Source: CAYGZQ01 sp964354375 [NCBI: uncultured Planctomycetota bacterium] (GTDB lineage: Bacteria > JAJVIF01 > JAPKYR01). Taken from it: a DNA stretch of 23,773 bases. A program made the position numbers and the translations under genes. Where the stretch lies: the NCBI GenBank assembly GCA_964354375.1, contig CAYGZQ010000063.1, positions 1 to 23,773 on the forward strand. The letters run 5' to 3'. Under the pieces are notes generated by a model. That model was not told where the DNA came from and searched no databases. It saw nothing but the letters and a program-made list of their open reading frames with translations. The first letter of the stretch is position 1. Each line of letters starts with the position of its first letter. Below are positions 7,514 to 15,808 of this stretch, one piece after another.

Positions 7514-8095
7514 TTGTTGTACGCACTGACCATACTGCTTCCACCGGCTCGTACGGGCGCAAACCCCGGTGATCTCGGCTTGCTCAACACCCTGGGGCTG
7601 GCCGTTTTCCTCGTCGGCATCGGACTCATCCTCCTCTTGGTGATCCACTGGTACCGCATGAAGGATGCACTTGCGCGCAAGCAGAAGACCCGTCTGCTGA
7701 AATCCGCCAGGACCGGCGATTTCGACCCGCTGGGGCAACTGCAGTACATGTCACGTGAGGAACTGAAGGCGATGATTCTGAAGGAGCGTGAGGAGAATGC
7801 GGTGCTCCTCAATGCCGCGGAGAAGGCAAGGCAGTCAGTGGAGCCGATTGGCGGCGTCCCCGTCGCGCTCGATCGCGGCGCTTCAGGTCCACAGCCTGTC
7901 CCGTCGAAGACGCCCGACCAACTCAGGCAGATGCCGGATGAAAACCTCCCTGCCGGGCTGACAAGCCCTCCCGAAGAGCAGCCGGCGGAACAGCCAAAGG
8001 AGCCGCCGAAGCACCCCTACTACGACAAAATCCAGCGAAGCATCCTCTCCAGCGAGTTACCGGAGGAATTCCGGAAGAAATCCCGGAAAGTGTAG
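7514..8095 (+). CDS. Single-pass membrane protein with Pro-rich linker, unknown function
   Basis: 193 aa from a TTG start at 7514, with AGTAGAGAG about 9 nt upstream. A short N-terminal stretch is followed by one transmembrane helix (about 24-45, TLGLAVFLVGIGLILLLVIHWY). Next come a basic stretch, a helical acidic segment (SREELKAMILKEREENAVLLNAAE is its core), a long Pro- and Glu-rich linker (about 115-170), and a short C-terminal helix (YYDKIQRSILSSELPEEF) that could be a docking motif. It has the same overall plan as the preceding gene, 25 nt upstream, and the two may work as partners. No family recognised. It ends 28 nt before the shared terminator. Confidence 0.7.
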   Translation: MLYALTILLPPARTGANPGDLGLLNTLGLAVFLVGIGLILLLVIHWYRMKDALARKQKTRLLKSARTGDFDPLGQLQYMSREELKAMILKEREENAVLLNAAEKARQSVEPIGGVPVALDRGASGPQPVPSKTPDQLRQMPDENLPAGLTSPPEEQPAEQPKEPPKHPYYDKIQRSILSSELPEEFRKKSRKV

Positions 8096-8112
8096 CGGAT
8101 TGGTTCTGCCCT

Positions 8113-8142
8113 GGAAAAAAAATGCCCCGGCATCGCCGGGGC
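8113..8142 (-). terminator. Intrinsic terminator between convergent genes
   Basis: GCCCCGGC (8124-8131) and GCCGGGGC (8135-8142) form a perfect 8-bp stem with a 3-nt loop. Read on the minus strand it is followed at once by A then eight T (complement of 8115-8122), a classical terminator for the lipoprotein gene at 8169-9686. Read on the plus strand it is followed by TGTTGCTTTCCT, so it may also end the def operon. Confidence 0.88.
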
Positions 8143-8168
8143 TGTTGCTTTCCTAGCATTTTGTTCGT

Positions 8169-9686
8169 TCAGGGAGTCGGGGGCGGTGGCCCTCCTCCTT
8201 CGTCACCGGCGCTGAGATCTCCCAGGACCAGCTCGTGCGGGGACGTGAGCCTTGCGGTTGTGTCCGCCCAGATCGTCCGAGCGTCGTAGGCATCCACCGT
8301 CACCCCCGGGCACTCGATTCGAGTGACGACAATCCTCGGCTGGTAGAGGCCCAGGTTCAGCATGGCCTGGACAGGTACGATTACTCCGTCGTCAGGCAGC
8401 GCCACGGCATCGTCCGCGACCGTGATCTCCCACCAGACATTGGCGTCCTTGTCCTCGATGCTTATCAGCAGTAGACCCTCGGCCGCCGCATTTGTCCAGT
8501 CGGCCGTCAGGGCCGCATCGTCGCCGTATGTGCATACTGCCATGCCGCACTCCGGCGGAACGCCCGGATTCAGATCGGGAAGATCTGTGCCCACTTCCCA
8601 GTCGACGTACTGTTTCACGTTCGCCCCGCTCCAGCAGTCAAAGTTCACATAGAGAATGTCTCGATCCGTTGTCACGGGGGGATCGAACGATGTGACCGAG
8701 TATCCGCCGGACGGATCCGTAACGAGCGCGGTGGGTCCAGGATAGTAAGGTATGAACTCGCAGGACTCGTCAAGGTAGCCTCCGGGAGTGATCGTGACTC
8801 TCCCGACAGGCTTGCTCGGGTCCCACTGAAGGTTGCTCACATTGTAGCTGCCCGGACCGTATTCAGTGCCCGACCCCTCCTCGTTCAAGTCTATGATCCA
8901 GCCTCCTACCGATCCCGGATCGAGACTGCCGATGTGCGAATAAGAGTAGCCGGTCAGGTCATAGCTGGAAGGAATTCCCGGGACGAAGATAATCCCTGGT
9001 TCAATACCGGTCTCTTTGGTATAAAGGAAAGCGACTGCACCCACGGGCTGATATGGATTCGCAAGCAACTGTGTGTAGGGCGATGTGAATGGTTCGCCGT
9101 ATGTGGTCTGCCAGGGCCTGTTGATGTGAGTCGTCTTGGCCTGGATCAACCAGTTGTCCCCGACGTCCTCGCCGATGTCCATGGTGTACCCGATGACCAT
9201 GCTGAACATGTTCTGTCTTGTCATCCAGTCCATTCCGAATGCGATGACATTCGCATCGGTCTCGACCACCGTCTGAGCAACATGCCCCATCGACATTACC
9301 GATACCGTGATCGGGTACTCCAGGTTGGCCAACGCAGCCATCCCGTTGAAAGTGTGCCGAACGATTGTTCCATCCGATTCCTGGACTGTGACGAAAACGT
9401 GGGGCAGAGCATCTCCGCTCCAGCGTTCAAACGCGCCTACCAGCGTGTAGTCGGTGTCATCCGCTATCGTGGCTGCCCCGCCACCCGCGTCCTTCAGCGC
9501 ACTGTACGCTGTCAGCAGATCGTCGATTCCCAATCCCTCGAAACCGCCGCCGTCGTCATACGTGATGTCCTGGACATCTGACGGGTTTGGTGACGTAGGG
9601 CCGCCTTTCGAACACGCCCCCACTACCACCAAAACCAGGATCAGAATAGTCCAAAACAACCATGTGTTGGTTTTGTTTTTCTGCAT
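8169..9686 (-). CDS. Lipoprotein of unknown function
   Basis: 505 aa from the ATG at 9686; GGAGGA lies 9 nt upstream. A GTG six codons earlier would place its start on that ribosome binding site and is rejected. The N-terminus is a typical lipoprotein signal (TWLFWTILILVLVVVGAC), with the lipidated Cys followed by SKGGPTSPNP, a flexible linker. The mature part is rich in Asp, Gly, Tyr and Trp, looks all-beta, and contains four or more cysteines. No enzyme motif is apparent. The C-terminus ends in a Gly/Pro tail (GGGPPPPTP). Probably anchored to the outer membrane or outer face of the inner membrane. The terminator at 8113-8142 follows directly. Confidence 0.75.
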   Translation of the reverse strand: MQKNKTNTWLFWTILILVLVVVGACSKGGPTSPNPSDVQDITYDDGGGFEGLGIDDLLTAYSALKDAGGGAATIADDTDYTLVGAFERWSGDALPHVFVTVQESDGTIVRHTFNGMAALANLEYPITVSVMSMGHVAQTVVETDANVIAFGMDWMTRQNMFSMVIGYTMDIGEDVGDNWLIQAKTTHINRPWQTTYGEPFTSPYTQLLANPYQPVGAVAFLYTKETGIEPGIIFVPGIPSSYDLTGYSYSHIGSLDPGSVGGWIIDLNEEGSGTEYGPGSYNVSNLQWDPSKPVGRVTITPGGYLDESCEFIPYYPGPTALVTDPSGGYSVTSFDPPVTTDRDILYVNFDCWSGANVKQYVDWEVGTDLPDLNPGVPPECGMAVCTYGDDAALTADWTNAAAEGLLLISIEDKDANVWWEITVADDAVALPDDGVIVPVQAMLNLGLYQPRIVVTRIECPGVTVDAYDARTIWADTTARLTSPHELVLGDLSAGDEGGGPPPPTP

Positions 9687-9879
9687 TCTAGACTTTCCTC
9701 CCACTTCGCCAGTGGTTCTCTACGCTTACTATTGACTTGGGCACCCCCTCTTTTCACTATAGGATTGAATGCGTCTTAAGCTTACCCGCGATTTGACGCA
9801 ATCTGTTCCTCAAACCAACTCCATTTTTCTATTATATATGCTGACTTCTGTTTCCCCCTTCACCCCCCCGCGGCCTCCG

Positions 9880-9907
9880 TTTCATCGGCGCCTTTTTCGT
9901 GTAAAAT
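9880..9907 (+). promoter_or_regulatory. Weak candidate promoter of the GH38 gene
   Basis: TTTCAT (9880-9885), a 16-nt spacer, then TAAAAT (9902-9907), 55 nt before the GTG at 9963. The divergent gap 9687-9962 is pyrimidine-rich on this strand; beyond this I see only an isolated TTGACT at 9732 with no -10 at suitable spacing. Confidence 0.3.
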
Positions 9908-9962
9908 CTCCCCGGTCCCTCTGTTCTCACGGACAACCATTAGTGAAAAATGAGCTGATGAA

Positions 9963-12900
9963 GTGACTCATCGATCTGTCTCCTCCGGTTTTCTCTTCTC
10001 ACCGACTTCCGCACTCTGGAAATGCAGGGGAGAGCCGCAGCTTGCACTGCGTGCTCACTTGGACAATATATCCGCCCCCGTGAGAATCGTCGCGCAATCG
10101 GTCGATCCCCCCGGTCCCGAGGGACAGGCGATCACGATCACGCCCGGGCTGTGTCACTGGGGCGACGCTCTCCTTGGGGTCCCCATCCCGCATGGCATTG
10201 CTCCCGGCGACCATTTCACCGTCCGTGTCGATTTGATTTCCGAGTCTCTCTCCGATTCCCTCCGTATCGACTGCAGGCATCCGCAGACGGATTGGACTCT
10301 TTTCATCGGCGCCGGCTATCACGTCGACCCGGTCTGGTGGAACACTCAAAGGGACTACACCGAGGTCGGTTCACGGCAGGGGGAATCGGTCGACACTTTC
10401 ATCGAGCTGAACCGCCGGTATCTCGATCTCCTCGATACCGTGCCCGATTTCGCGTGCACGCTCGAAACCGTCCCCGCTCTGCATCCCACTTGGCTTGCCG
10501 ACCCCCTCCTTCGCGACAAAATCCGCTCTTTTGTGAATTCGGGAAGGCTGGAGCTGATCGGAAGTTACAACGAGCCCCAGTCGACATTGGTCGGATGCGA
10601 GCTTCTTTGCCGAAACATCGCTTACGGCTTCGGCTTCGCGTCCCTCATCTCCCGCCGCGACCCGTCCGGCCTGGCCCAATGGGATGTCTTCGGCCATGAT
10701 CCGGTCTGCCCCGCCCTGGCGAAATCCTCCGGGCTCGGCTGGACCACCTTCTGCAGAGGTCTGTACCACGGCGAGCACCTTGAGCCCGAAGAAAACCTGT
10801 TCCCGACCGAGTTCCGATGGGTCGGTCCCGACGGCTCCGAGCTTCTCACTCACTACATGAGCAGGCACTACACCTCCGGCTGGGAGTTCTCCTGGAAATC
10901 GATGTCCGACGCCGAGTTCCCCATCCTCGAACGATTCGAGCGGTTGAGCATCCCGGCTCCCACCCGGAATCTCCTCCTGCCCTGCTACGGCGATTTCGCC
11001 GAGCCGTTCGAAGGCTTGATCGAGCTTGTGGAAGAATGGAACGAAAAATATCTCTCGCCGAAAATCCGCTGCGGCACCCAGGAGGATTACCTGTCCGCGG
11101 TGACCCGCTCCTGCAGGCACGATCGGATATGGCTTCCCCCGATCTCACGCGATCTCAATCCTGCTTATTCGGGATGCAATCTCAGCTTCGCCGACACGAA
11201 GCTCGCTCAGCGGCTCGGCGAGCGTCTTACAAGGGAGGCGGAAATCTGGGGCACGTTCGCGCATCTGCTCGGGGCGGATTTCCCGACCGCCGCGCTCGAC
11301 CACGCATGGAGAATTCTGTGCTACACATCGCATCATGACGCCGTCACCGGCAGCGAGAGCGACCAGGTCTACCTCGACCTTGTCTCCCTGTGGCGGGAAG
11401 CGCGCGACCTGTCGAACGACGTCTCCCGCCGCGCGAAACTCGCTCTCTCATCCCTTGTGGAGCCGCCGAAGGGACAATCCGATTCTACGGTCACGGTTTT
11501 CAACTCCCTCGGATGGCCATGCTCCGGAGTCGTGACACTGGACGGAAACTCGGTCCCATGCAATCGAGCCTGCTCTCTTATCGACGAATCCGGCAAGGTC
11601 TCCCCGGTCGAACGTCGCGGGTCTTTCCTCGAGTTCCACGCACATGATGTCCCCGCGCTCGGCTGGAGAAGCTACGGGGTTATGACTGACCCCGCTGCGC
11701 TTCCCCCGTCGCCTCCGAAGGACCCGAACACCATCGAAAACGACAAGTTGACAGTCAGGGTCGACCCGTCTCACGGCGGCGGAATTGTCGGCATCGTCGA
11801 CAAAGCCACGGGCAGAGAATTCCTCAGAAAGTCCTGCACAGCGAACGACCTTGTTGTCTATCCCGAATATCCCGGCATGAACATGGCGCCCTGGCTCATT
11901 CAGCCGACCGGGGAACGCCTGCTCGCGTCGACGCAGACCGCCCTAATCGCGCGTGACATCCGGCGCGGGTCGCAGACCATCACGACCACCATGGAATTCC
12001 TGGGCTGCGTTGTCGAGAGAACGATCATTCTCCGTCGGAATGAACCGTTCGTTGATTGCACCGCCTCTGTGCGCGGCTACTCGGATCGCGACCATCTCTG
12101 GCGAGTCGAGTTTCCCCTTGATCTGCCCGGCGCGCGGCCTGTCGCACAGACTTCCGGCGGTGTCATCGGCCGACCTTTCGGAAGACTCGGCGACTATCAG
12201 AAGGAAAAATATTTCGGCGACTGGCCCATCGACTCCTGGGGCGGCCTGGAGTGTCCGCTCACCGTAAGAATCGCAGATCCCAAAGGCGCGAAAACTCGCA
12301 CACTCGCGGTCGGCGAAATCGTCATACCGGAGTCGCCCGACGCCGCGACTCAGGAGGCGGTCGATAGTCTTGTTCCGATTCTTGCGCGCGCGGGCGTGAC
12401 CACTGTCGTCACACGCTCAGGTTCCCCCGACCGTCCGCGACGTCGGGCTGGCGACTGGCTCATGGACAGCTCCCGACCGGATTTCCGCATCGCGATCAGC
12501 GAGGACAACTCTTTCCGCTCTGAAATTCTCGATAACGCGAAAGCGTTCTCGTCAGCCGACCTGGAAGCCTGGGCTTCCTCCGATGACGAGCGTCCATGCT
12601 GGATCGATCTGGGCAATGATAAACACGGCCTCGATCTCCCCGTGATTCTCTTCCCTCTCAAACGCGCATCGGTGGAGAGACTGATCGACAACTGGGATAA
12701 AAATATCACCGCTCCTCCTGCGGTAATCGACATCTCCGGCCCCTGCGTCATCGCACCCCGCATCGGAGAGTCCGCAGACTACCGTCCGTATGACGCCGGT
12801 TTCGCGATCATCGTTCGCGGGACCCCGGACCTTCTGGTGCTCGAGGACGGCACTATTTCGCTCGGACTCTTCCGCTCATCGTCCACCGCCCCGTCGGGAG

Positions 12901-15053
12901 GCTGGGTTGACCCGAATCCCGTCCGGATGCCCGACGGTTCGTACTTCCAGCACGAGCACTGGAGTCATCGGTTCTCCTACAGGCTCATGCCGCACCTCGG
13001 CGACTGGAGACAGGCGGGCGTACATCTCCGCGCGATCGAGTTCAACCATCCGCTCGAAGCAATCGCGCACGAGCCGAACAAAGCGCTCCTGCCGTCGTCC
13101 GGCACTTTCTTCCCGATCGATCCGGGCGATTCGTTCGTCCAGGCGCTGCGACCCGTCCGCTCTCACGAGACTCTCTTCGACTTGCGGGCACCCGATATCG
13201 CATCGCAGTCCGGCATCCTCCTTCGTCTCCGCGAGATCTGCGGGATTTCCTCCCGCATCAGCCTCAGCGAAAGTTCCACTGAGAAAATCGTGCCCACCGA
13301 CCTCCTTGGAAGAACCCTGAATGAACCTGGGGCGGAATCCGAGCGCGACATGACGCTCCGTCCATGGGGGCTCGCGACATTTTCGATCTCGCCCAGGCCG
13401 AGTCAATCCAAGCCGCTGGCCGGAGTTTCTCTCGAAGACGGACTGGCGCCGCTGGAAATTCGCCCGGCACGATACTGGCGCTCGAGCCTCGGTCCGTGCG
13501 GATGGAAAGCGCAACCGGTCTTCCACCAATTCACCGACCGCTCGCTGCGCCTTGGAGCCTCGGACAAAGTCACGGCCACACTCCGCATCGTCAACAACTC
13601 ACGCACGAGAATCGACGGCATCTCCGTCTCAGTCAAATCCCCCGAAGGGACAGTCTCGAATCCATCGTCGATCGGACCGATAGCCCTTCAATCAGAGGAG
13701 GTCCTCGATTTTTCGATCTCGCTCGAAGCCGTCGATGCATCGGTTCGAAACGGAGGATTCCTCATCGCGATCCTGAAATCCCCGGACGGCGTCCGCACGC
13801 AGGCCGCGATCCCCGTCAATCGCGAGCCCGACCTCCCTGCCCCGGTGAAGATCACTATCCCCGACGATGTGATTGTCTCCCCGGACGGCACCGACCTCAC
13901 GGTCGAAATCCAAAACGAGCTCGGGCAGGATGTCGACGGATTCGCCGAGCTGATCCTTCCGTTCGAAGCCTGGGAGCTGATCGAGAGCCCCCGCGTGCGC
14001 CGACCCATGAGCCTTGCACCCCGATCGACCGCATCGGTCGTTTTCACCCTCGCTAATCGAACCCGCGTGGAGCCCGGATGCTACTTCGCCGTAATCAAGT
14101 GGCATTCCTGCGAGGAGCAGGCGTACTCCAACGCGTGCTGGATAGTCGTCCCGGATGCTCTCGGCGAGTGGGTAAGGTCCGATCAGGGACGGTTCCTGCC
14201 CTTCAGTCGATCGAAGCTGGGAATCGGGTTCGACATCTATTCCGAAAATCCTCCGATCCATCCCGTCCGCATCGACAAAGGTTCCAGCACGATCCGGCTC
14301 GAGACAACTCAGACCATACATCGGATTCCCGGCGGACATGTGCTCAGACATTCGACGGACATACCCGCGAAATCGGGCATTCCCCCGGGAGACACTCCTT
14401 TCACCATCACTGTCGGGGAGCGCTTCTCATCGCGACGATTCACGCCGGTGCTTCGCATGCCCTCCGGACCACGGTTCGAGTCGCGTCCCATCGCGCGACC
14501 TCTCTCGACGGACGATCGGTCGCAAATCTGGGCCGATTTGCTCACTCCCATACAATTGCACCTGACATTCCGTCCTGGGGACCCCTCCGAAAGCCTGACT
14601 CTCCCGGCATGGATCGGTCATGACCGCGACGCTTTCTACTTCATGGCTCGAATTCCGTGGACCATGCCGTTGAATCCCTTTCGGAACAGCCGGATTGTCT
14701 CCGCTGACTGCCTGCAGCTTGCCTTCTTCCCATCCCGACTTGCCGAGGTGGGTTTTGCGTACGGCGCCGACGGTCCGATGTCATGGACGTTCACCGAGAT
14801 CATGGACGCTCCGAGACCTCGATCAGCACCAGTGACTATCGAGCGCGATGCCGCCGGCACATTGATCCGCACCGGAATCCCGTGGAGTCAAATCTACCTG
14901 GACCAGCCTCCGGCGATGCTCCCCTGGAACGTGGCCTTGCACACGACGGGAGATGACGGGCGCTGGAAAGGGGCATGGACGCTCTGCGACGGCACCGTCG
15001 ACCGCAAAACCGCCGACGGCTCGGAGTTCGGGGTTATCTTCCTCAATCAATAG
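9963..15053 (+). CDS. Very large GH38 alpha-mannosidase-like protein with C-terminal CBM9-like domain
   Basis: 1696 aa from a GTG at 9963 with no clear ribosome binding site, so the start is the least certain part. The catalytic region (about 110-500) carries every zinc ligand of glycoside hydrolase family 38: the His-x-Asp pair in YHVDPVWW (His120, Asp122), Asp241 in QWDVFGHD (also the nucleophile position), and His458 in HHDAVTGS. A helical segment and large beta-sandwich domains follow. Around 1190-1400 there are Ig-like, NEW3-type stretches, and from about 1518 to the end a CBM9/DOMON-like sandwich (WIGHDRDAFYFMARIPW, then WTLCDG near the end). GH38 enzymes cleave alpha-mannosides from N-glycans or mannans. 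Typical bacterial members have 800-1100 residues, so this one has 600 or more extra. No signal peptide is visible, odd for a protein with a carbohydrate-binding module. Substrate not predictable. Confidence 0.85.
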   Translation: MTHRSVSSGFLFSPTSALWKCRGEPQLALRAHLDNISAPVRIVAQSVDPPGPEGQAITITPGLCHWGDALLGVPIPHGIAPGDHFTVRVDLISESLSDSLRIDCRHPQTDWTLFIGAGYHVDPVWWNTQRDYTEVGSRQGESVDTFIELNRRYLDLLDTVPDFACTLETVPALHPTWLADPLLRDKIRSFVNSGRLELIGSYNEPQSTLVGCELLCRNIAYGFGFASLISRRDPSGLAQWDVFGHDPVCPALAKSSGLGWTTFCRGLYHGEHLEPEENLFPTEFRWVGPDGSELLTHYMSRHYTSGWEFSWKSMSDAEFPILERFERLSIPAPTRNLLLPCYGDFAEPFEGLIELVEEWNEKYLSPKIRCGTQEDYLSAVTRSCRHDRIWLPPISRDLNPAYSGCNLSFADTKLAQRLGERLTREAEIWGTFAHLLGADFPTAALDHAWRILCYTSHHDAVTGSESDQVYLDLVSLWREARDLSNDVSRRAKLALSSLVEPPKGQSDSTVTVFNSLGWPCSGVVTLDGNSVPCNRACSLIDESGKVSPVERRGSFLEFHAHDVPALGWRSYGVMTDPAALPPSPPKDPNTIENDKLTVRVDPSHGGGIVGIVDKATGREFLRKSCTANDLVVYPEYPGMNMAPWLIQPTGERLLASTQTALIARDIRRGSQTITTTMEFLGCVVERTIILRRNEPFVDCTASVRGYSDRDHLWRVEFPLDLPGARPVAQTSGGVIGRPFGRLGDYQKEKYFGDWPIDSWGGLECPLTVRIADPKGAKTRTLAVGEIVIPESPDAATQEAVDSLVPILARAGVTTVVTRSGSPDRPRRRAGDWLMDSSRPDFRIAISEDNSFRSEILDNAKAFSSADLEAWASSDDERPCWIDLGNDKHGLDLPVILFPLKRASVERLIDNWDKNITAPPAVIDISGPCVIAPRIGESADYRPYDAGFAIIVRGTPDLLVLEDGTISLGLFRSSSTAPSGGWVDPNPVRMPDGSYFQHEHWSHRFSYRLMPHLGDWRQAGVHLRAIEFNHPLEAIAHEPNKALLPSSGTFFPIDPGDSFVQALRPVRSHETLFDLRAPDIASQSGILLRLREICGISSRISLSESSTEKIVPTDLLGRTLNEPGAESERDMTLRPWGLATFSISPRPSQSKPLAGVSLEDGLAPLEIRPARYWRSSLGPCGWKAQPVFHQFTDRSLRLGASDKVTATLRIVNNSRTRIDGISVSVKSPEGTVSNPSSIGPIALQSEEVLDFSISLEAVDASVRNGGFLIAILKSPDGVRTQAAIPVNREPDLPAPVKITIPDDVIVSPDGTDLTVEIQNELGQDVDGFAELILPFEAWELIESPRVRRPMSLAPRSTASVVFTLANRTRVEPGCYFAVIKWHSCEEQAYSNACWIVVPDALGEWVRSDQGRFLPFSRSKLGIGFDIYSENPPIHPVRIDKGSSTIRLETTQTIHRIPGGHVLRHSTDIPAKSGIPPGDTPFTITVGERFSSRRFTPVLRMPSGPRFESRPIARPLSTDDRSQIWADLLTPIQLHLTFRPGDPSESLTLPAWIGHDRDAFYFMARIPWTMPLNPFRNSRIVSADCLQLAFFPSRLAEVGFAYGADGPMSWTFTEIMDAPRPRSAPVTIERDAAGTLIRTGIPWSQIYLDQPPAMLPWNVALHTTGDDGRWKGAWTLCDGTVDRKTADGSEFGVIFLNQ

Positions 15054-15087
15054 TCCGTATCTTAATCAGATTTTATCGGACTAAACA

Positions 15088-15126
15088 CCGTCCCCCCCGC
15101 TTGCGGGGGGGACTACAGGGGGGGCC
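15088..15126 (-). repeat. C-rich palindromic repeat, inverted single copy
   Basis: CCGTCCCCCCCGCTTGCGGG and the following bases are the reverse complement of the array unit at 1-338, with loop GCTTGC. The minus strand reads GCCCCCCCTGTAGTCCCCC. It lies 34 nt after the GH38 stop. On the plus strand the two G7 tracts separated by ACTACA (15105-15125) meet a G-quadruplex pattern. Confidence 0.8.
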
Positions 15127-15152
15127 CGAAAGGATTTCTCCTCCTCAAATGT

Positions 15153-15300
15153 GACATTTTGTCCCGACCACTCCCATATTGTCTCTGACCCGCGGCAGCA
15201 TTGCCCCATTCCGATCAGATTGTCCCCGTACCCCCCCACCCCTGAAACCCGCTTCCGATGCCGCATGTCCCCCTTGCGCACACCTCGGGGACACAATGTC
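15153..15300. repeat. MITE-like 148-bp element with 13-bp inverted ends
   Basis: GACATTTTGTCCC (15153-15165) and GGGACACAATGTC (15288-15300) are inverted repeats with one mismatch. The interior contains further TTGTCTC, TTGTCCCC and ATGTCCCCC motifs. The size and inverted ends resemble a non-autonomous insertion or a remnant of one. I see no clear target-site duplication and no transposase. Confidence 0.4.
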
Positions 15301-15358
15301 GTATGCGGTGGGCGACTGGCATGAAAGTTGACAGGATATTTATGTTGCTCCGGCAAAA

Positions 15359-15771
15359 CCCCTCCCGGAGGAGATGAGATTCTAGCTACCGAACCGGTGA
15401 TGTCAGAAAGCGTTTGGACCTCCACGGAAGTTTGAAACGCCAAGGCTCACGGATCTGCGGAAAACGAAAGGGGTTGGGACCTGAGGAGGGGAACTTAATT
15501 ATCAGAGGGACAGGTGACCGGATCGGCGAGGGGGCTAAGAACCCGCCGTCGCGGCTCACACCCTCGGTCTCGAGTGGACGGTCGCCTGCCTTCCTTGAGA
15601 AGCCGCTGAAGAAAGAGCAGATCGCTAACCCGCACAGAATACCCGTCGGAAAGACCTTATAGCTCTGGTGAAGGCGACCGTCCCCTATTTGCCATCGATT
15701 CATTGCTACCATACACCTGCGCTATTCTCCCCTCCTGATCGCACGGAGGCGTCGGAAGGAAGAGGGGAGAA
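15359..15771 (+). other. Gene-poor segment with strong RNA-folding potential; candidate non-coding RNA
   Basis: No convincing protein gene is present between the GH38 stop and the peptidase end. Perfect helices can be drawn: 12 bp between 15576-15587 and 15672-15683; inside it 5 bp between 15614-15618 and 15662-15666; GCGTTT/AAACGC near 15410-15440; CGGCG/CGCCG near 15524-15548; and 10 bp between 15725-15734 and 15762-15771. The last is followed 2 nt later by a clear plus-strand terminator. The closed helices plus a dedicated terminator fit a plus-strand RNA gene or a long 3' UTR. I looked for and did not find the conserved cores of RNase P RNA, tmRNA, SRP RNA or 6S RNA. An 82-codon TTG-start frame (15414-15662) overlaps it and cannot be fully excluded. 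Confidence 0.35.
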
Positions 15772-15773
15772 CT

Positions 15774-15799
15774 CGCCGCCCACCGGCGGCGTTTTTTTT
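15774..15799 (+). terminator. Intrinsic terminator, plus strand
   Basis: CGCCGCC (15774-15780) and GGCGGCG (15785-15791) form a perfect 7-bp stem with a CACC loop, followed by eight T (15792-15799). It points to the right, although the nearest recognised plus-strand gene ends at 15053. The minus-strand peptidase stops at 15809 and has no T-run on its side of this stem. Confidence 0.88.
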
Positions 15800-15808
15800 G
15801 TCGCCCCC

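Noticed and set aside
9769-9966. 65-codon plus-strand frame upstream of the GH38 gene
   Set aside because: It has no ribosome binding site, lies in a pyrimidine-rich divergent gap, and overlaps the candidate GH38 promoter.
15328-15333. Perfect TTGACA -35 box
   Set aside because: No -10-like hexamer lies 15-19 nt downstream; the T/A-rich bases are only about 7 nt away.
15414-15662. 82-codon plus-strand frame with a TTG start
   Set aside because: No Shine-Dalgarno sequence, no recognisable family, and it overlaps strong RNA helices. Kept only as an alternative reading of the structured segment.
15630-15665. RNase P RNA-like ACAGAA...CTTAT stretch
   Set aside because: The 5' conserved core (GAGGAAAGTCC type) and the other conserved regions are absent on this strand, and the spacing inside the motif is too long.
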